Part shown: positions 51,621 to 61,831 of the stretch, in pieces
Layout: every line of letters starts with the position of its first letter
Numbering within the stretch: the stretch's first letter is position 1
NCBI RefSeq assembly: GCF_900105905.1
Contig: NZ_FNSV01000005.1
Span: forward strand, 3,224,001-3,288,000
DNA length: 64,000 nucleotides
Direction: 5' to 3'
Source of the DNA: Rhodococcus koreensis
Lineage (GTDB): Bacteria; Actinomycetota; Actinomycetes; Mycobacteriales; Mycobacteriaceae
Translations under genes and position numbers: made by a program
Notes under the pieces: model-generated
Databases searched by the model: none
The model's input: the letters and a program-made list of their open reading frames with translations, nothing else
Told to the model about the DNA's origin: nothing

Positions 51621-52490
51621 TCACACTGCGGAGAGGGGCCGAGCTTGTGCCAGAGCAAGTTTCACGGTGCCGACGGCGAGGCCGAGGGCCTGCTGATCGA
51701 TCCCCGTGTCGATGTCGTGCGCGTGGAGGTGCGCTACCAGTTCCTCAGTGGCGAGATTGCCGTGGGCGCCCGGGGCGAACGGGCAGCCGCCGTACCCTCC
51801 GATGGCGCTGTCGAAGTGCGTGATGCCGAGGTGCCGGTGCGCGGCGATCACGGTGCCGAGGGCCTGCCCGTGCGCGTTGTGGAGGTGCAGGCTCAGTTCG
51901 ATGTCGGGGAGGGCGTCGCGCACCGCCCCGACCGATGCGAGCACCTGCTCGGTGGTGGCCGTTCCCAGGGTGTCGGCCAGCCCGAGCCTGCGTACACCCA
52001 TCGCGGCCATCGCGCGCGCCACCCGCACCAGCACGGCGGGGGCGATGATGCCCTCGAACGGGCAGACGAACGCGGTCGACACACCTCCGAGGAAACTCCG
52101 GTCCGGGTACTTCTGCAATGCCTCGGCGAGTCCGGTCAGCGCCTCGTCCGGATTCCGGCCCGTGTTCGCGGTGCTGTGCCCGGCGCTGGCGGACGTCACG
52201 ACCTGGATCTCGTCGATGCCGGTCGCGGCGGCGCGGTGCACCCCACGCGGGTTGAGTGCGAGTGCGCTGTAGGTGACCGACGGATCGGTGCGGGGCAGCC
52301 GGGCGATGACGTCGTCGGCGTCCGCCATCTGCGGGACGCGTGTGGGCGAAACGAACGATGCCGCCTCGATGTGCTTCACGCCTGCGGCGACGAGTGCGTC
52401 CGCGACGGCGATCTTGCGGTCGGTGGAGACGACCGCGTTCTCGTCCTGCAGTCCGTCCCGCAGTACGACATCCGTTATGGTGACTGTCAT
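51621..52490 (-). CDS. HMG-CoA-lyase-like enzyme
   Basis: A 289-residue TIM-barrel aldolase of the DRE-TIM family. The catalytic start motif VVLRDGLQDE, the metal-binding HLHNAHGQALG and the cysteine loop GGYGGCPFAPGAHGNLATEE are all intact, as in 3-hydroxy-3-methylglutaryl-CoA lyases that release acetyl-CoA. The next gene up is a CoA transferase (14 bp) and the next down a dicarboxylate carrier (28 bp). HMG-CoA itself or a similar branched hydroxyacyl-CoA, such as a citramalyl-type compound, may be the substrate; the sequence does not decide. Confidence 0.92.
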   Translation of the reverse strand: MTVTITDVVLRDGLQDENAVVSTDRKIAVADALVAAGVKHIEAASFVSPTRVPQMADADDVIARLPRTDPSVTYSALALNPRGVHRAAATGIDEIQVVTSASAGHSTANTGRNPDEALTGLAEALQKYPDRSFLGGVSTAFVCPFEGIIAPAVLVRVARAMAAMGVRRLGLADTLGTATTEQVLASVGAVRDALPDIELSLHLHNAHGQALGTVIAAHRHLGITHFDSAIGGYGGCPFAPGAHGNLATEELVAHLHAHDIDTGIDQQALGLAVGTVKLALAQARPLSAV

Positions 52491-52504
52491 TTCACTTCTC
52501 CGAT

Positions 52505-53722
52505 TCAGACGATGTCGCGGGCGCGGTAGTCGTCGAGCTGATCGCCCGACAGGTTCAGCAATCCGCCGAGGATCTCGTCGGTGTGCTCACCCAGCTCGGG
52601 GCCGGCCCAGCGGATCTGGGTGGGTTCGCCGTCGAGCTGCGGGACGACTCCGGGAAAGCGCACCTCTTCGGGTTCCCCGTCGACGGACACCTTCAGGCTC
52701 TGCAGCATGCCGCGGGCGTTGTAGTGCTCGTCGTCCGCAATCTGGACCGCGTCGTACACCTCGCCCACCGGCACGCCTGCGGCGCCGAGTTCGGCGACGA
52801 CGTCACGGGGACGCCGCTGCGACGTCCACGAGGAGATCGCGTCGTCGAGTTCGGCTTCACGCCGGAATCGCTGATCCCCGTCGGCCAGTTCGGGATCGTC
52901 GGCGAGATCGCCCCGTCCCACGGCCTGCATCAGCCGGCCGAACACGCCGCTCGAGTTACCGGCGATCATCACGGAGCCGCCGTCGCACGGATAGACACCG
53001 CTCGGCACCACGCCGGGCAGGTTGCCCGCGGTCCGTTCGCGCACCATGCCATACGCGTCGTAATCGGGAACGAGGGACTCCATCGCCATGAACACCGATT
53101 CGTACAGGGCCACGTCCGCCACCCGCGGGGTCGAGTGATCGCCCTGTCTCGCCTTGGCCAGCAACATCATCAGGGCGCCGATCGCGCCGTGCAGCCCGGC
53201 GAGGGTGTCGGCGATGGGGGCGGCCGCCCGGACGGATGGGCGGTCCGGGTAGCCGGTGACGTGCCGCAGCCCGCCGAAGGCCTCGGCGACACCGCCGAAT
53301 CCGGTGCGCTCCCGGTACGGGCCGGTCTGCCCGTAGCCGGAGATCCGCACGAGGACGATGTCGGGGTTGGCGGCCGTCAGCTGGTCGGGACCGATGCCCC
53401 ACCGCTCGAGCGTTCCCGGCCGGAAGTTCTCGATGACGACGTCCGACTTGGCGGCGAGGTCGAGGATGATGGCGCGGCCCTCGTCCGTCCGGAGGTCGAG
53501 CGTGACGGACCGCTTGTTGCGGGCGATGGTGCGGAACATCATCGACGTCGCGCCGCGACGGCGGCGCCAGCCCCGCAGTTCGTCGCCGACGCCCGGCCGT
53601 TCGATCTTGACGACCTCGGCGCCGAAGTCGGCGAAGATGCGGCTCGCCATGGGGGCCGCGATGAAGTTGCCGAGTTCCAGCACACGGATGCCGTGCAGTG
53701 GGCCGTTCTCTGGGACCTGCAT
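52505..53722 (-). CDS. Class III (CaiB/BaiF) CoA transferase
   Basis: A 405-residue enzyme that moves CoA between carboxylic acids. The N-terminal signature VLELGNFIAAPMASRIFADFGAEVVKIE (read in parts) and KRSVTLDLRTDEGR are typical. The catalytic aspartate is in VADVALYESVFMAME (about residue 190). It opens an operon with a lyase and a carrier. The likely role is to activate an imported dicarboxylate, with succinyl-CoA or acetyl-CoA as donor; this is inference. It is divergent from the gamma-carbonic anhydrase-like gene. Confidence 0.93.
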   Translation of the reverse strand: MQVPENGPLHGIRVLELGNFIAAPMASRIFADFGAEVVKIERPGVGDELRGWRRRRGATSMMFRTIARNKRSVTLDLRTDEGRAIILDLAAKSDVVIENFRPGTLERWGIGPDQLTAANPDIVLVRISGYGQTGPYRERTGFGGVAEAFGGLRHVTGYPDRPSVRAAAPIADTLAGLHGAIGALMMLLAKARQGDHSTPRVADVALYESVFMAMESLVPDYDAYGMVRERTAGNLPGVVPSGVYPCDGGSVMIAGNSSGVFGRLMQAVGRGDLADDPELADGDQRFRREAELDDAISSWTSQRRPRDVVAELGAAGVPVGEVYDAVQIADDEHYNARGMLQSLKVSVDGEPEEVRFPGVVPQLDGEPTQIRWAGPELGEHTDEILGGLLNLSGDQLDDYRARDIV

Positions 53723-53935
53723 GTGAGAGTTCTCCCTCGTCGATCTGTACCGGATGGCGACTGGGGTCCTACCTGCTGATTCTCATTATTTGGCAGTTGG
53801 ATTCCTGTCTGATAAGAATGACGGTAGTGGTAGCAGTCACAATTGGCAATGCCCGGAGTCCGCGCCACACGACAATGGACGACGGAACGCTGCGAGATGC
53901 AGCGCGAATCCGCTGCTCGACAGGAGGAGAACACG
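53723..53935. promoter_or_regulatory. 213-bp divergent promoter region
   Basis: The gap between the CoA transferase and the gamma-carbonic anhydrase-like gene holds an AT-rich patch (53778-53850). TTCTCATTATT and GATAAGAATG there form an imperfect mirror. I see no perfect palindrome. Promoters for both directions must lie here. Confidence 0.35.
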
Positions 53936-54478
53936 GTGAGAGAACCACACGTCGTTGCGATCAACGGACGGTCGCCGCGCGCGGAGAAGACCGCGTGGGT
54001 CGCGCCGACCGCGGCGGTGATCGGCGCCGCGACCCTCGGCGCGGAGACCAGCGTCTGGTACGGCGCGGTGCTGCGGGCCGATTGCGATTCCATCACCCTC
54101 GGCGAGGGCAGCAACATCCAGGACGGAGTGGCCGTTCACGTCGACCCGGGGTTTCCCGTCGTCGTCGGCCGGGACGTCAGTGTGGGGCACAACGCCGTGC
54201 TGCACGGCTGCACCGTGGGGGACGGCGCACTCGTGGGTATGGGGGCCACCGTTCTCAACGGCGCGGTGATCGGCGAGAAGTCGCTGATCGCGGCCGGCGC
54301 ACTGGTGCTCGAAGGCTCGCAGATTCCGCCGCGCTCACTCGTCGCCGGTGTGCCCGCGAAGGTCCGCCGGGAACTGACCGACGACGAGGTGGCCCACAAC
54401 GCCGCCAACGCCGCGGTCTACCGTCAACTGGCGCAGCAACATCGGTCGGCCGACGTCACCACGTTCGACATCGCCTGA
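53936..54478 (+). CDS. Gamma-carbonic anhydrase-like hexapeptide protein
   Basis: A 180-residue left-handed beta-helix protein. Hexapeptide-like repeats run from about residue 25 to 135 (VIGAATLGAETSVWYGAVLRAD, ALVGMGATVLNGAVIGEKSL, in parts). The three zinc histidines are visible in VAVHVDPG and VGHNAVLHGCTVG. Family members bind zinc or iron, and many show little hydratase activity, so CO2 hydration is not certain. I use the GTG at 53936, with AGGAGG 8 nt upstream. It is convergent with the IclR gene (5 bp apart). Confidence 0.9.
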   Translation: MREPHVVAINGRSPRAEKTAWVAPTAAVIGAATLGAETSVWYGAVLRADCDSITLGEGSNIQDGVAVHVDPGFPVVVGRDVSVGHNAVLHGCTVGDGALVGMGATVLNGAVIGEKSLIAAGALVLEGSQIPPRSLVAGVPAKVRRELTDDEVAHNAANAAVYRQLAQQHRSADVTTFDIA

Positions 54479-54483
54479 ACGAG

Positions 54484-55131
54484 TCAGTCGCCCGGCACCG
54501 ACTTCTCGATCTGCCGCGCAGCAGCGACGACTGCGTGGCCCATCCGGGCGCCCAGATCCTCCCCCATGCGCCCCTCCGGACCGGACACGCACACGGCGGC
54601 CACGATCTCGCCGTGCCTGCGAACGGGTGCGCTGATGGAGGCGGATCCCGGCGTCCGTTCCGAAACCGACACCCACCAACCCGATTTCACCGCCTCGGGG
54701 TCGGTCTCCCAGTCTCCGGACAGCACGTGCCCACTCGACCCCTGAGGAAGCGGCACCAGTGTTCCGACGGGCAGCGCGACCCGCAATTCGTGCTGCGAGT
54801 CGACGCTGGCCGCGCACAGCCGCGATTCGCCCCGCCGCACCCATAGCTGTGCGGATTCGCCTGTCATCTCCGCCAATTCGCGCAGCGCTGGGATGGCGAG
54901 GTCGCTCAGCGCCGTCGTGACGAAACGCTGACCGAGGTAGAAACGGCCTTCCTGATCCTTCCGGAGGAGGCCGTGCTTGACCATGTCCGTGGCCAGCCGG
55001 TACGTGGTCGACAGGGACAGGTCCAATTCGCGGGCGAGGTCGCTCGCACCCATCGGGCTCGCCTCCACGACGTCGAGGATCGCCACCGCGCGTGCGAGCA
55101 CTCCGACGCCGATCTCACTCCGCGCAACCAT
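54484..55131 (-). CDS. IclR-family regulator, probably of hpd
   Basis: A 215-residue protein. The N-terminal winged helix (GVLARAVAILDVVEASPMG, ASDLARELDLSLSTTYRLA) is followed by an effector-binding domain with SISAPVRRHGEIVAAVCVSGPEGR. That domain is slightly shorter than usual (about 250 residues in many IclR proteins). It is divergent from 4-hydroxyphenylpyruvate dioxygenase with 217 bp between, so control of tyrosine catabolism is inferred from position. Confidence 0.9.
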   Translation of the reverse strand: MVARSEIGVGVLARAVAILDVVEASPMGASDLARELDLSLSTTYRLATDMVKHGLLRKDQEGRFYLGQRFVTTALSDLAIPALRELAEMTGESAQLWVRRGESRLCAASVDSQHELRVALPVGTLVPLPQGSSGHVLSGDWETDPEAVKSGWWVSVSERTPGSASISAPVRRHGEIVAAVCVSGPEGRMGEDLGARMGHAVVAAARQIEKSVPGD

Positions 55132-56554
<1,423 letters not shown>

Positions 56555-56558
56555 GGGG

Positions 56559-57017
56559 TTAGCGCACTCGCGGGATCTTGCGGGTGCTGACGGCGATGCG
56601 ATTCCACGCGTTGATCGTGAGCACCAGCGAGATGAGCTGGGCCAGTTCGGTCTCGTCGAAATGTTCCGCCGCCTCCTCGTACACCGAGTCCGGGACGAAG
56701 CCGTCGGTCAGCACGGTGATCGACTCGGCGAGGGCGAGCGCGGCGCGCTCCTTGTCGGTGTACAGGCCGTGCATTTCCTCCCACGCGCCGAGCAGGAACA
56801 GTTTCTGTTCGCTGATGCCGATCTTGCGGGCATCGGCGGTGTGCATGTCGATGCACCACGCGCAGTGATTGATCTGGGAGCAACGGGTGAGCACCAACTC
56901 GACGAGTTCCGGGTCGAGGCCCTGCCGGGCGGCGGCGTCGAGGGCGATCATCGCCTTGTAGACGGCGGGGGCCTTGCGTGCGAGGTCGACTCGGGTCTTG
57001 CGCTCTGTTGTGGTCAT
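56559..57017 (-). CDS. AhpD-like/carboxymuconolactone decarboxylase-family protein
   Basis: A 152-residue helical protein with the peroxidase-type motif NHCAWCIDMHTADARK (Cys-x2-Cys-x3-His) near residue 50. Such proteins reduce hydroperoxides or act as redox partners. TACTGT (57029-57024, minus strand), six bases before the ATG, indicates a leaderless transcript. It is divergent from a MocR regulator with only 49 bp between and convergent with hpd, so MocR control is likely. Confidence 0.9.
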   Translation of the reverse strand: MTTTERKTRVDLARKAPAVYKAMIALDAAARQGLDPELVELVLTRCSQINHCAWCIDMHTADARKIGISEQKLFLLGAWEEMHGLYTDKERAALALAESITVLTDGFVPDSVYEEAAEHFDETELAQLISLVLTINAWNRIAVSTRKIPRVR

Positions 57018-57066
57018 AGGAGAACAGTAAGCGCGAAATAGCCCATCTCCATGGTTCAATTCGAGC

Positions 57067-58476
57067 ATGAAATCTTGGGCCAATTCTGGTCTGGGCCGCG
57101 ACCTCCATCTCGACCTCGCCGCACCCGCCGGTGGACGGACTTCCGGGGTGCGCGCCGCTCTGGTGTCCGCGCTGCGCGAGTCGATCCGCTCGGGACGGCT
57201 CGTCGCAGGCACCACCCTCCCGCCCTCCCGCGCGCTGGCCCTCGACCTCGGCGTCGCCCGCAACACCGTCGCCGAGGCGTACTCCGAACTCGTCGCGGAG
57301 GGGTGGCTCACGGCACGGCAGGGATCGGGGACCCGGGTCGCCGATCGGGCACGCGAGACCGCCCACCGCGCGCAGACCCGCTCCGCCTCCGCACCCCGGC
57401 CCGCGTGGAGCCTGCTGCCCGGTTCGCCCGACGTCGCGGAGTTTCCCCGTGCCGCCTGGATGGCGTCGGCGCGCCGGGCGCTCACCGCGGCACCCCACGA
57501 CGCGTTCGGTCCGGGCGATCCGCGGGGCCGCCCCGAACTGCGCCGCGCCGTCGCCGAATACCTGGCCCGGGCACGAGGGGTCCGCACCGATCCCGATCGG
57601 ATTGTGGTCAGCGCGAGTTCGGGGCATGGACTGTGGCTCCTCGCCCGCGCCGTGCAGGGACCGGTCGCCGTCGAAGGGTACGGGCTGCATTTCCATCGCG
57701 AACTGCTCGGCGACGCCGGGGCCGTCACCGTGCCCCTGCACCTCGACGCCCACGGCGCCCAGCCCCCGGACGCGACGGGTACGCGGCTGTCCGCGGCACT
57801 GCTCACCCCGGCCCACCAATTCCCCACCGGAGGTCCGCTCCACCCCAGCAGGAGAACGGCTTTCGTGGAATGGGCGCGCACGACCGGTGGGATCGTGATC
57901 GAGGACGATTACGACGGAGAGTTCCGGTACGACCGCCAACCCGTCGGCGCCCTGCAGGGTCTGGCCCCGGAACAGGTGGCGTACCTGGGCACCGTGAGCA
58001 AGACCCTGTCTCCCGCGATCCGTGTGGGGTGGATGGTGTTGCCGGAACACGTGATCGACGACGTCCTGGCGGTCAAGGGCGTGTACGAGAGGTGGGTCAG
58101 CGCGACGGACCAGCTGACCCTGGCGGACTTCATCGAACGGGGCGCGTTCGACCGGCACGTCCGCAGGATGCGCACCCTGTACCGCCGCCGGCGCGACACC
58201 CTCGTCGAGACGCTCGCCGCGCGGTCACCGCACGTGCACGTCACCGGCATCGCGGCCGGCCTGCACGCCGTCCTCGAACTTCCGGCCGGGACCGAGGCGG
58301 CCACCGTCGGCCGGGCCGCGGGCCTCGGTCTCGCGGTGGAGGGTCTGCGCACGTTCCGTCATCCGGACGGTCCCGCGGACCGGCCGGACGGGCTCGTCGT
58401 CGGCTACAGCACGCCGTCGTCCGCCCGCTTCGCCGCCACGCTCGACGCCCTGTGCCGCGCGCTGCCCACTCCGTGA
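57067..58476 (+). CDS. MocR/PdxR-type regulator with aminotransferase domain
   Basis: A 469-residue fusion. The N-terminal GntR winged helix (residues about 25-95; TLPPSRALALDLGVARNTVAEAY, GWLTARQGSGTRVA) is joined to a fold-type I aminotransferase-like domain. The PLP lysine is in LGTVSKTLSPAIRVGWM, with IEDDYDGEFRYDR before it (cofactor aspartate and tyrosine). These proteins sense PLP or an amine adduct. It is divergent from the AhpD-like gene, its likely target. CCAT repeats in the 49-bp gap could be contact sites, but that is weak. Confidence 0.93.
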   Translation: MKSWANSGLGRDLHLDLAAPAGGRTSGVRAALVSALRESIRSGRLVAGTTLPPSRALALDLGVARNTVAEAYSELVAEGWLTARQGSGTRVADRARETAHRAQTRSASAPRPAWSLLPGSPDVAEFPRAAWMASARRALTAAPHDAFGPGDPRGRPELRRAVAEYLARARGVRTDPDRIVVSASSGHGLWLLARAVQGPVAVEGYGLHFHRELLGDAGAVTVPLHLDAHGAQPPDATGTRLSAALLTPAHQFPTGGPLHPSRRTAFVEWARTTGGIVIEDDYDGEFRYDRQPVGALQGLAPEQVAYLGTVSKTLSPAIRVGWMVLPEHVIDDVLAVKGVYERWVSATDQLTLADFIERGAFDRHVRRMRTLYRRRRDTLVETLAARSPHVHVTGIAAGLHAVLELPAGTEAATVGRAAGLGLAVEGLRTFRHPDGPADRPDGLVVGYSTPSSARFAATLDALCRALPTP

Positions 58477-58519
58477 GCAGAATTTCCTATGGGACTGGTC
58501 GGAATGCGTGTCGTGCGGT

Positions 58520-58525
58520 TACAGT
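58520..58525 (+). promoter_or_regulatory. Leaderless -10 box of the attenuator transcript
   Basis: TACAGT lies seven bases before the GTG of the leader peptide. Transcription would start at or next to that codon, as known for actinobacterial leader peptides. The -35 region is not obvious. Confidence 0.6.
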
Positions 58526-58532
58526 CTGATCC

Positions 58533-58631
58533 GTGACCGAATCCGGTGTGATCGACTCAGGCGAGCTGCTGACGCGGCGCCGCCATGTCGATTTCGCACT
58601 GGTGTGTACCTCGAGGTGTCCGATCTCCTGA
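58533..58631 (+). CDS. Attenuator leader peptide (LTRRRHVDF type)
   Basis: A 32-residue leaderless frame containing LLTRRRHVDFALVCTSRC. The TRRRHVD core is the hallmark of the short leader peptides that precede sulfur-metabolism genes in actinobacteria. Two cysteine codons (TGT at 58605 and 58617) stand close to the stop, where ribosome stalling would matter. A hairpin overlaps the stop codon and a terminator follows. The genes beyond are an OsmC protein and a homocysteine-forming sulfhydrylase. Cysteine-tRNA-responsive control is inferred. Confidence 0.8.
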   Translation: MTESGVIDSGELLTRRRHVDFALVCTSRCPIS

Positions 58632-58676
58632 TCGGACCCGTCCCGGCGTGATGTTCTCCCACGCCGGGTTCTCTCT
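58618..58676 (+). terminator. Attenuator: stop-codon hairpin and terminator
   Basis: GTCCGAT (58618-58624) and ATCGGAC (58631-58637) pair across the leader stop codon. Then CCCGGCGTG (58642-58650) and CACGCCGGG (58660-58668) form a 9-bp GC stem followed by TTCTCTCT. The second is a credible intrinsic terminator 40 bp before the OsmC start. A ribosome paused on the Cys codons would cover or free the first stem. No full antiterminator pairing was worked out. Confidence 0.75.
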
Positions 58677-58708
58677 GCACACCCACGTTTTCGAAGGATT
58701 CGTCACTC

Positions 58709-59236
58709 GTGACCACTGCATCCGTTTCACATCTCACGTCCGTCATCAGCGCCACCCGCGACGCCGTGTCGCAGGATTCCGCGAACGCGCACGTCGTCTT
58801 CACCGCCTCCGCGCAGGCCCACGACGCCGTCGCGAGCACCGTCTCGCTCGGCAAGTACAGCGTCGAGGTGGACGAGCCGCCCGCGCTCGGCGGTGAGCAC
58901 TCCGCCGCCAATCCCGTGGAGTACTACCTCGCTTCGCTGCTTTCCTGCCAGGTGGTGACGTACCGCTTCTGGGCCGAGAAGCTCGGTGTCCGTGTCGACG
59001 ACATCTCGGCACGCGCGGAGGGAGACCTCGACGTGCGCGGGTTCTTCGGCTTCGACGACGCCGTCCGCCCCGGGTTCGGAGAGGTGCGCGTCGTCGTGAC
59101 ACTCACCGGTCCGGAATCGCGGGAGCGCTACCTCGAACTGCAGGAAGCGGTCGACGCGCACTGCCCCGTCCTCGACCTGACCCGCAATCCGACCCCGGTC
59201 CACACCGTGGTCGAAACAGCTACCGGCGACAACTGA
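58709..59236 (+). CDS. OsmC/Ohr-family protein
   Basis: A 175-residue thiol peroxidase-fold protein. The two redox cysteines are in LASLLSCQVVTYRF (about residue 82) and VDAHCPVLDL (about 151), at the family spacing. OsmC proteins reduce organic hydroperoxides, but those beside sulfur genes may act on persulfides or sulfur carriers instead. It sits between the attenuator and the sulfhydrylase gene (40 bp), so all are probably co-transcribed. The GTG start follows AAGGA. Confidence 0.9.
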   Translation: MTTASVSHLTSVISATRDAVSQDSANAHVVFTASAQAHDAVASTVSLGKYSVEVDEPPALGGEHSAANPVEYYLASLLSCQVVTYRFWAEKLGVRVDDISARAEGDLDVRGFFGFDDAVRPGFGEVRVVVTLTGPESRERYLELQEAVDAHCPVLDLTRNPTPVHTVVETATGDN

Positions 59237-59276
59237 TTCATCACATCCACTGCACCGAATCCGGAGGACTCCACTC

Positions 59277-60578
59277 GTGACCGAGAGCATCGATCCCACC
59301 GCCAACTGGTCGTTCGAGACCAAGCAGATCCACGCCGGGCAGACGTCCGACGCGACCACGAAGGCGCGGGCGCTGCCGATCTACCAGACCACCTCGTACA
59401 CGTTCGACAGCACCGATCACGCTGCCGCGCTGTTCGGTCTGGCCGAGCCCGGCAACATCTACACCCGCATCATGAATCCCACCCAGGACGCGGTCGAGCA
59501 GCGCATCGCCGCCCTCGAAGGCGGCGTCGCCGCCCTCCTGCTGTCGTCCGGGCAGGCCGCGGAAACCTTTGCGGTGCTGAATCTCGCGGAGGCAGGCGAT
59601 CACATCGTCTCCAGCCCGTACCTGTACGGGGGCACGTACAACCTCTTCCACTACACGCTGCCCAAGCTCGGCATCGAGGTCTCGTTCGTCGAAGACCCGG
59701 ACGACCTCGAGCAGTGGCGCAGCGCCGTCCGCCCGAACACGAAGGCGTTCTACGGTGAGACGATCGCCAACCCGAAGAACCACATCCTGGACATCCCGGG
59801 AATCTCGAAGGTCGGTCACGACAACGGGATCCCGCTGATCGTCGACAACACGGTGGCCACACCGTATCTGCTGCAGCCGCTGAAGCACGGCGCGGACATC
59901 GTGGTGCACTCGGCCACCAAGTACCTCGGCGGCCACGGCACGGCCATCGCGGGCGTCATCGTCGACGGCGGCACGTTCGACTGGACCCAGGGCAGGCACG
60001 GCAACTTCACCACCCCTGACCCGAGCTACCACGGCGTCGTGTTCGCGAACCTCGGCGCCCCGGCGTACGCGTTGAAGGCGCGCGTGCAGTTGCTGCGCGA
60101 CCTCGGTTCCGCGGTCGCCCCGTTCAACGCGTTCCTCATCGCCCAGGGCATCGAGACCCTCAGCCTGCGGGTGGAGCGGCACGTCGCCAACGCGCAGAAG
60201 GTCGCCGAGTTCCTCGAGGCACACACGGACGTCACATCCGTGGCGTACGCGGGTCTGCCGTCCTCGCCGTGGCACGAGCGCGCACGGCAGCTCACCCCGA
60301 AGGGTCCGGGTGCGATCGTGACGTTCGAACTGGCAGGCGGTGTCGATGCCGGCAAGAAGTTCGTCAACGCGCTCACCCTCCACAGCCACGTCGCGAACAT
60401 CGGCGACGTGCGCTCGCTGGTGATCCACCCGGCGTCGACGACGCACTCGCAGCTCACCCCGGAGGAGCAGCTCGCTGCCGGCGTGACGCCCGGACTGGTC
60501 CGTCTCGCCGTCGGCATCGAGGGAATCGACGACATCCTCGCCGACCTCGAGACCGGATTTGCCGCGGCCGCAGTCTGA
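59277..60578 (+). CDS. metY: O-acetylhomoserine sulfhydrylase
   Basis: A 433-residue PLP enzyme of the Cys/Met metabolism family, which makes homocysteine from O-acetylhomoserine and sulfide. The PLP lysine is in [13 protein letters not shown] (about residue 210). [22 protein letters not shown] and [15 protein letters not shown] are typical of the long OAH-sulfhydrylase group, as is the insertion around [16 protein letters not shown] lies 9 nt before the GTG. The upstream leader-peptide attenuator fits a sulfur-responsive operon. The usual partner metX does not follow; a terminator does. Confidence 0.93.
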   Translation: MTESIDPTANWSFETKQIHAGQTSDATTKARALPIYQTTSYTFDSTDHAAALFGLAEPGNIYTRIMNPTQDAVEQRIAALEGGVAALLLSSGQAAETFAVLNLAEAGDHIVSSPYLYGGTYNLFHYTLPKLGIEVSFVEDPDDLEQWRSAVRPNTKAFYGETIANPKNHILDIPGISKVGHDNGIPLIVDNTVATPYLLQPLKHGADIVVHSATKYLGGHGTAIAGVIVDGGTFDWTQGRHGNFTTPDPSYHGVVFANLGAPAYALKARVQLLRDLGSAVAPFNAFLIAQGIETLSLRVERHVANAQKVAEFLEAHTDVTSVAYAGLPSSPWHERARQLTPKGPGAIVTFELAGGVDAGKKFVNALTLHSHVANIGDVRSLVIHPASTTHSQLTPEEQLAAGVTPGLVRLAVGIEGIDDILADLETGFAAAAV

Positions 60579-60584
60579 TCCGAT

Positions 60585-60611
60585 GCCGGGGGCCGAGACT
60601 CGGCCCCCGGC
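60585..60611. terminator. Perfect bidirectional terminator
   Basis: Arms 60585-60597 and 60599-60611 are perfect 13-bp inverse copies around one base (GCCGGGGGCCGAG and its mirror). They fill the 35-bp gap between two convergent stop codons and can end both transcripts. Confidence 0.85.
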
Positions 60612-60613
60612 GT

Positions 60614-61792
60614 TCAGATCATCGCGCGCATCATTCCCTGCGGTTCGCCGCCGAGCTGGGTGAGCGCGCTCGCGTGGTTGGTGGGTCCGGGCACGTGGAC
60701 GGCGTGAGCGAGACCGGCGTGCGCGTCCCGCCAGAACCGTTGCATCGGCGTCTTGTAGTGCAGCGCGCCGCCGCCGGCGCGCGCGAAGATCTCGTCGACG
60801 GCACGCACCGCACGCCAGGCCGCGGCGATCTGGGTGCGGCGTCCGATCGCACGCTCCTCGAACGTGACCTCCTTGCCCGCGTCGACCTTGTCGTAGAACC
60901 GGTCCGCGGTCTCGATGAGGGAGACCCGGGACGCGTTGATCTCGGCGGCGGATTCCCCGATCGCGCTGAGGACGTAGGGGTCCTCCTTGATCTTCTGGCC
61001 CGTGATGGCGACGCGGTCCTTCTGCACCGCGATGTGACAGGCCAGCGCGCCCTCGGTGATGCCGATGACGGCGGCGGTGATGCCGAGCGGGAACATGCAG
61101 GAGTAGGGCATGTTGAACAGTGGTTCGGGTCTGCCCGCCTCCTTCTGCGCCCGCCCGTCCATCACCTTCGACGCGTTCAACGTCCGGTATCCGGGGACGA
61201 AGGCACCGTCGACGATCAGGTCCTTGCTTCCCGTTCCGCGCAGTCCGATGACGTCCCACGTGTCCTCGACGATCTGATAGTCGGTGCGCGGCAGAATCAC
61301 GTGCAGCGACGACGGCGGCAGCGCGATACCGCCGTCGCCGTCGCCGACCATCGCCCCGAGGAAGGCCCACCGACAGTGGTCGGTTCCGGACGAGAACGAC
61401 CACCGACCGTTCAGGACGTAACCGCCGTCGACCGGTGTCGCGATGCCCATGGGCGCGTACGGCGACGCCATCCACGTGTCGTTGTCCTCGCCCCAGATTT
61501 CCTCCTGCACCTGCGGGGCGGCGAACGCCAGTTCCCACGGGTGCACGCCGACGACCCCGGCGACCCATCCGCTCGCACCGTCGAGTGAGGCAATAGCCAT
61601 GACGGTCTCGGCAAATTCGCGGGGGTGGACCTCGTAGCCGCCGTACAGCTTGGGCTGCAGCAACCGGATCGCCCCGGAGTCGCGGATGAGGCCGGCTGCG
61701 GTGTCGGTGAGCCGGCAGTCCGCCTCCGACCGGACGGCCTGCCCGCGAATCTCCTCGGCGACGCCTTCGATTCTGTCGAGAACCTGACCCAT
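60614..61792 (-). CDS. HsaA-like flavin-dependent monooxygenase (acyl-CoA dehydrogenase fold)
   Basis: A 392-residue protein matching the group that includes HsaA, the oxygenase hydroxylating the phenolic seco-steroid in cholesterol breakdown. Shared blocks are IRLLQPKLYGGYEVHPREF, DGASGWVAGVVGVHPWELA, WSFSSGTDHCRWAFLG, DVIGLRGTGSKDLIV and APMGIATPVDGGY, and near the end PMQRFWRDAHAGLAHA. Such enzymes need a reductase (HsaB-like) supplying FMNH2 or FADH2; none is adjacent. A perfect KstR motif stands 40 bp upstream, so it is probably part of a steroid regulon. GGAAGGGGAG precedes the ATG. The exact substrate is open. Confidence 0.88.
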   Translation of the reverse strand: MGQVLDRIEGVAEEIRGQAVRSEADCRLTDTAAGLIRDSGAIRLLQPKLYGGYEVHPREFAETVMAIASLDGASGWVAGVVGVHPWELAFAAPQVQEEIWGEDNDTWMASPYAPMGIATPVDGGYVLNGRWSFSSGTDHCRWAFLGAMVGDGDGGIALPPSSLHVILPRTDYQIVEDTWDVIGLRGTGSKDLIVDGAFVPGYRTLNASKVMDGRAQKEAGRPEPLFNMPYSCMFPLGITAAVIGITEGALACHIAVQKDRVAITGQKIKEDPYVLSAIGESAAEINASRVSLIETADRFYDKVDAGKEVTFEERAIGRRTQIAAAWRAVRAVDEIFARAGGGALHYKTPMQRFWRDAHAGLAHAVHVPGPTNHASALTQLGGEPQGMMRAMI

Positions 61793-61831
61793 CGGGACTC
61801 CCCTTCCGCAGTCAGTAGAACGAGTCGTGAG

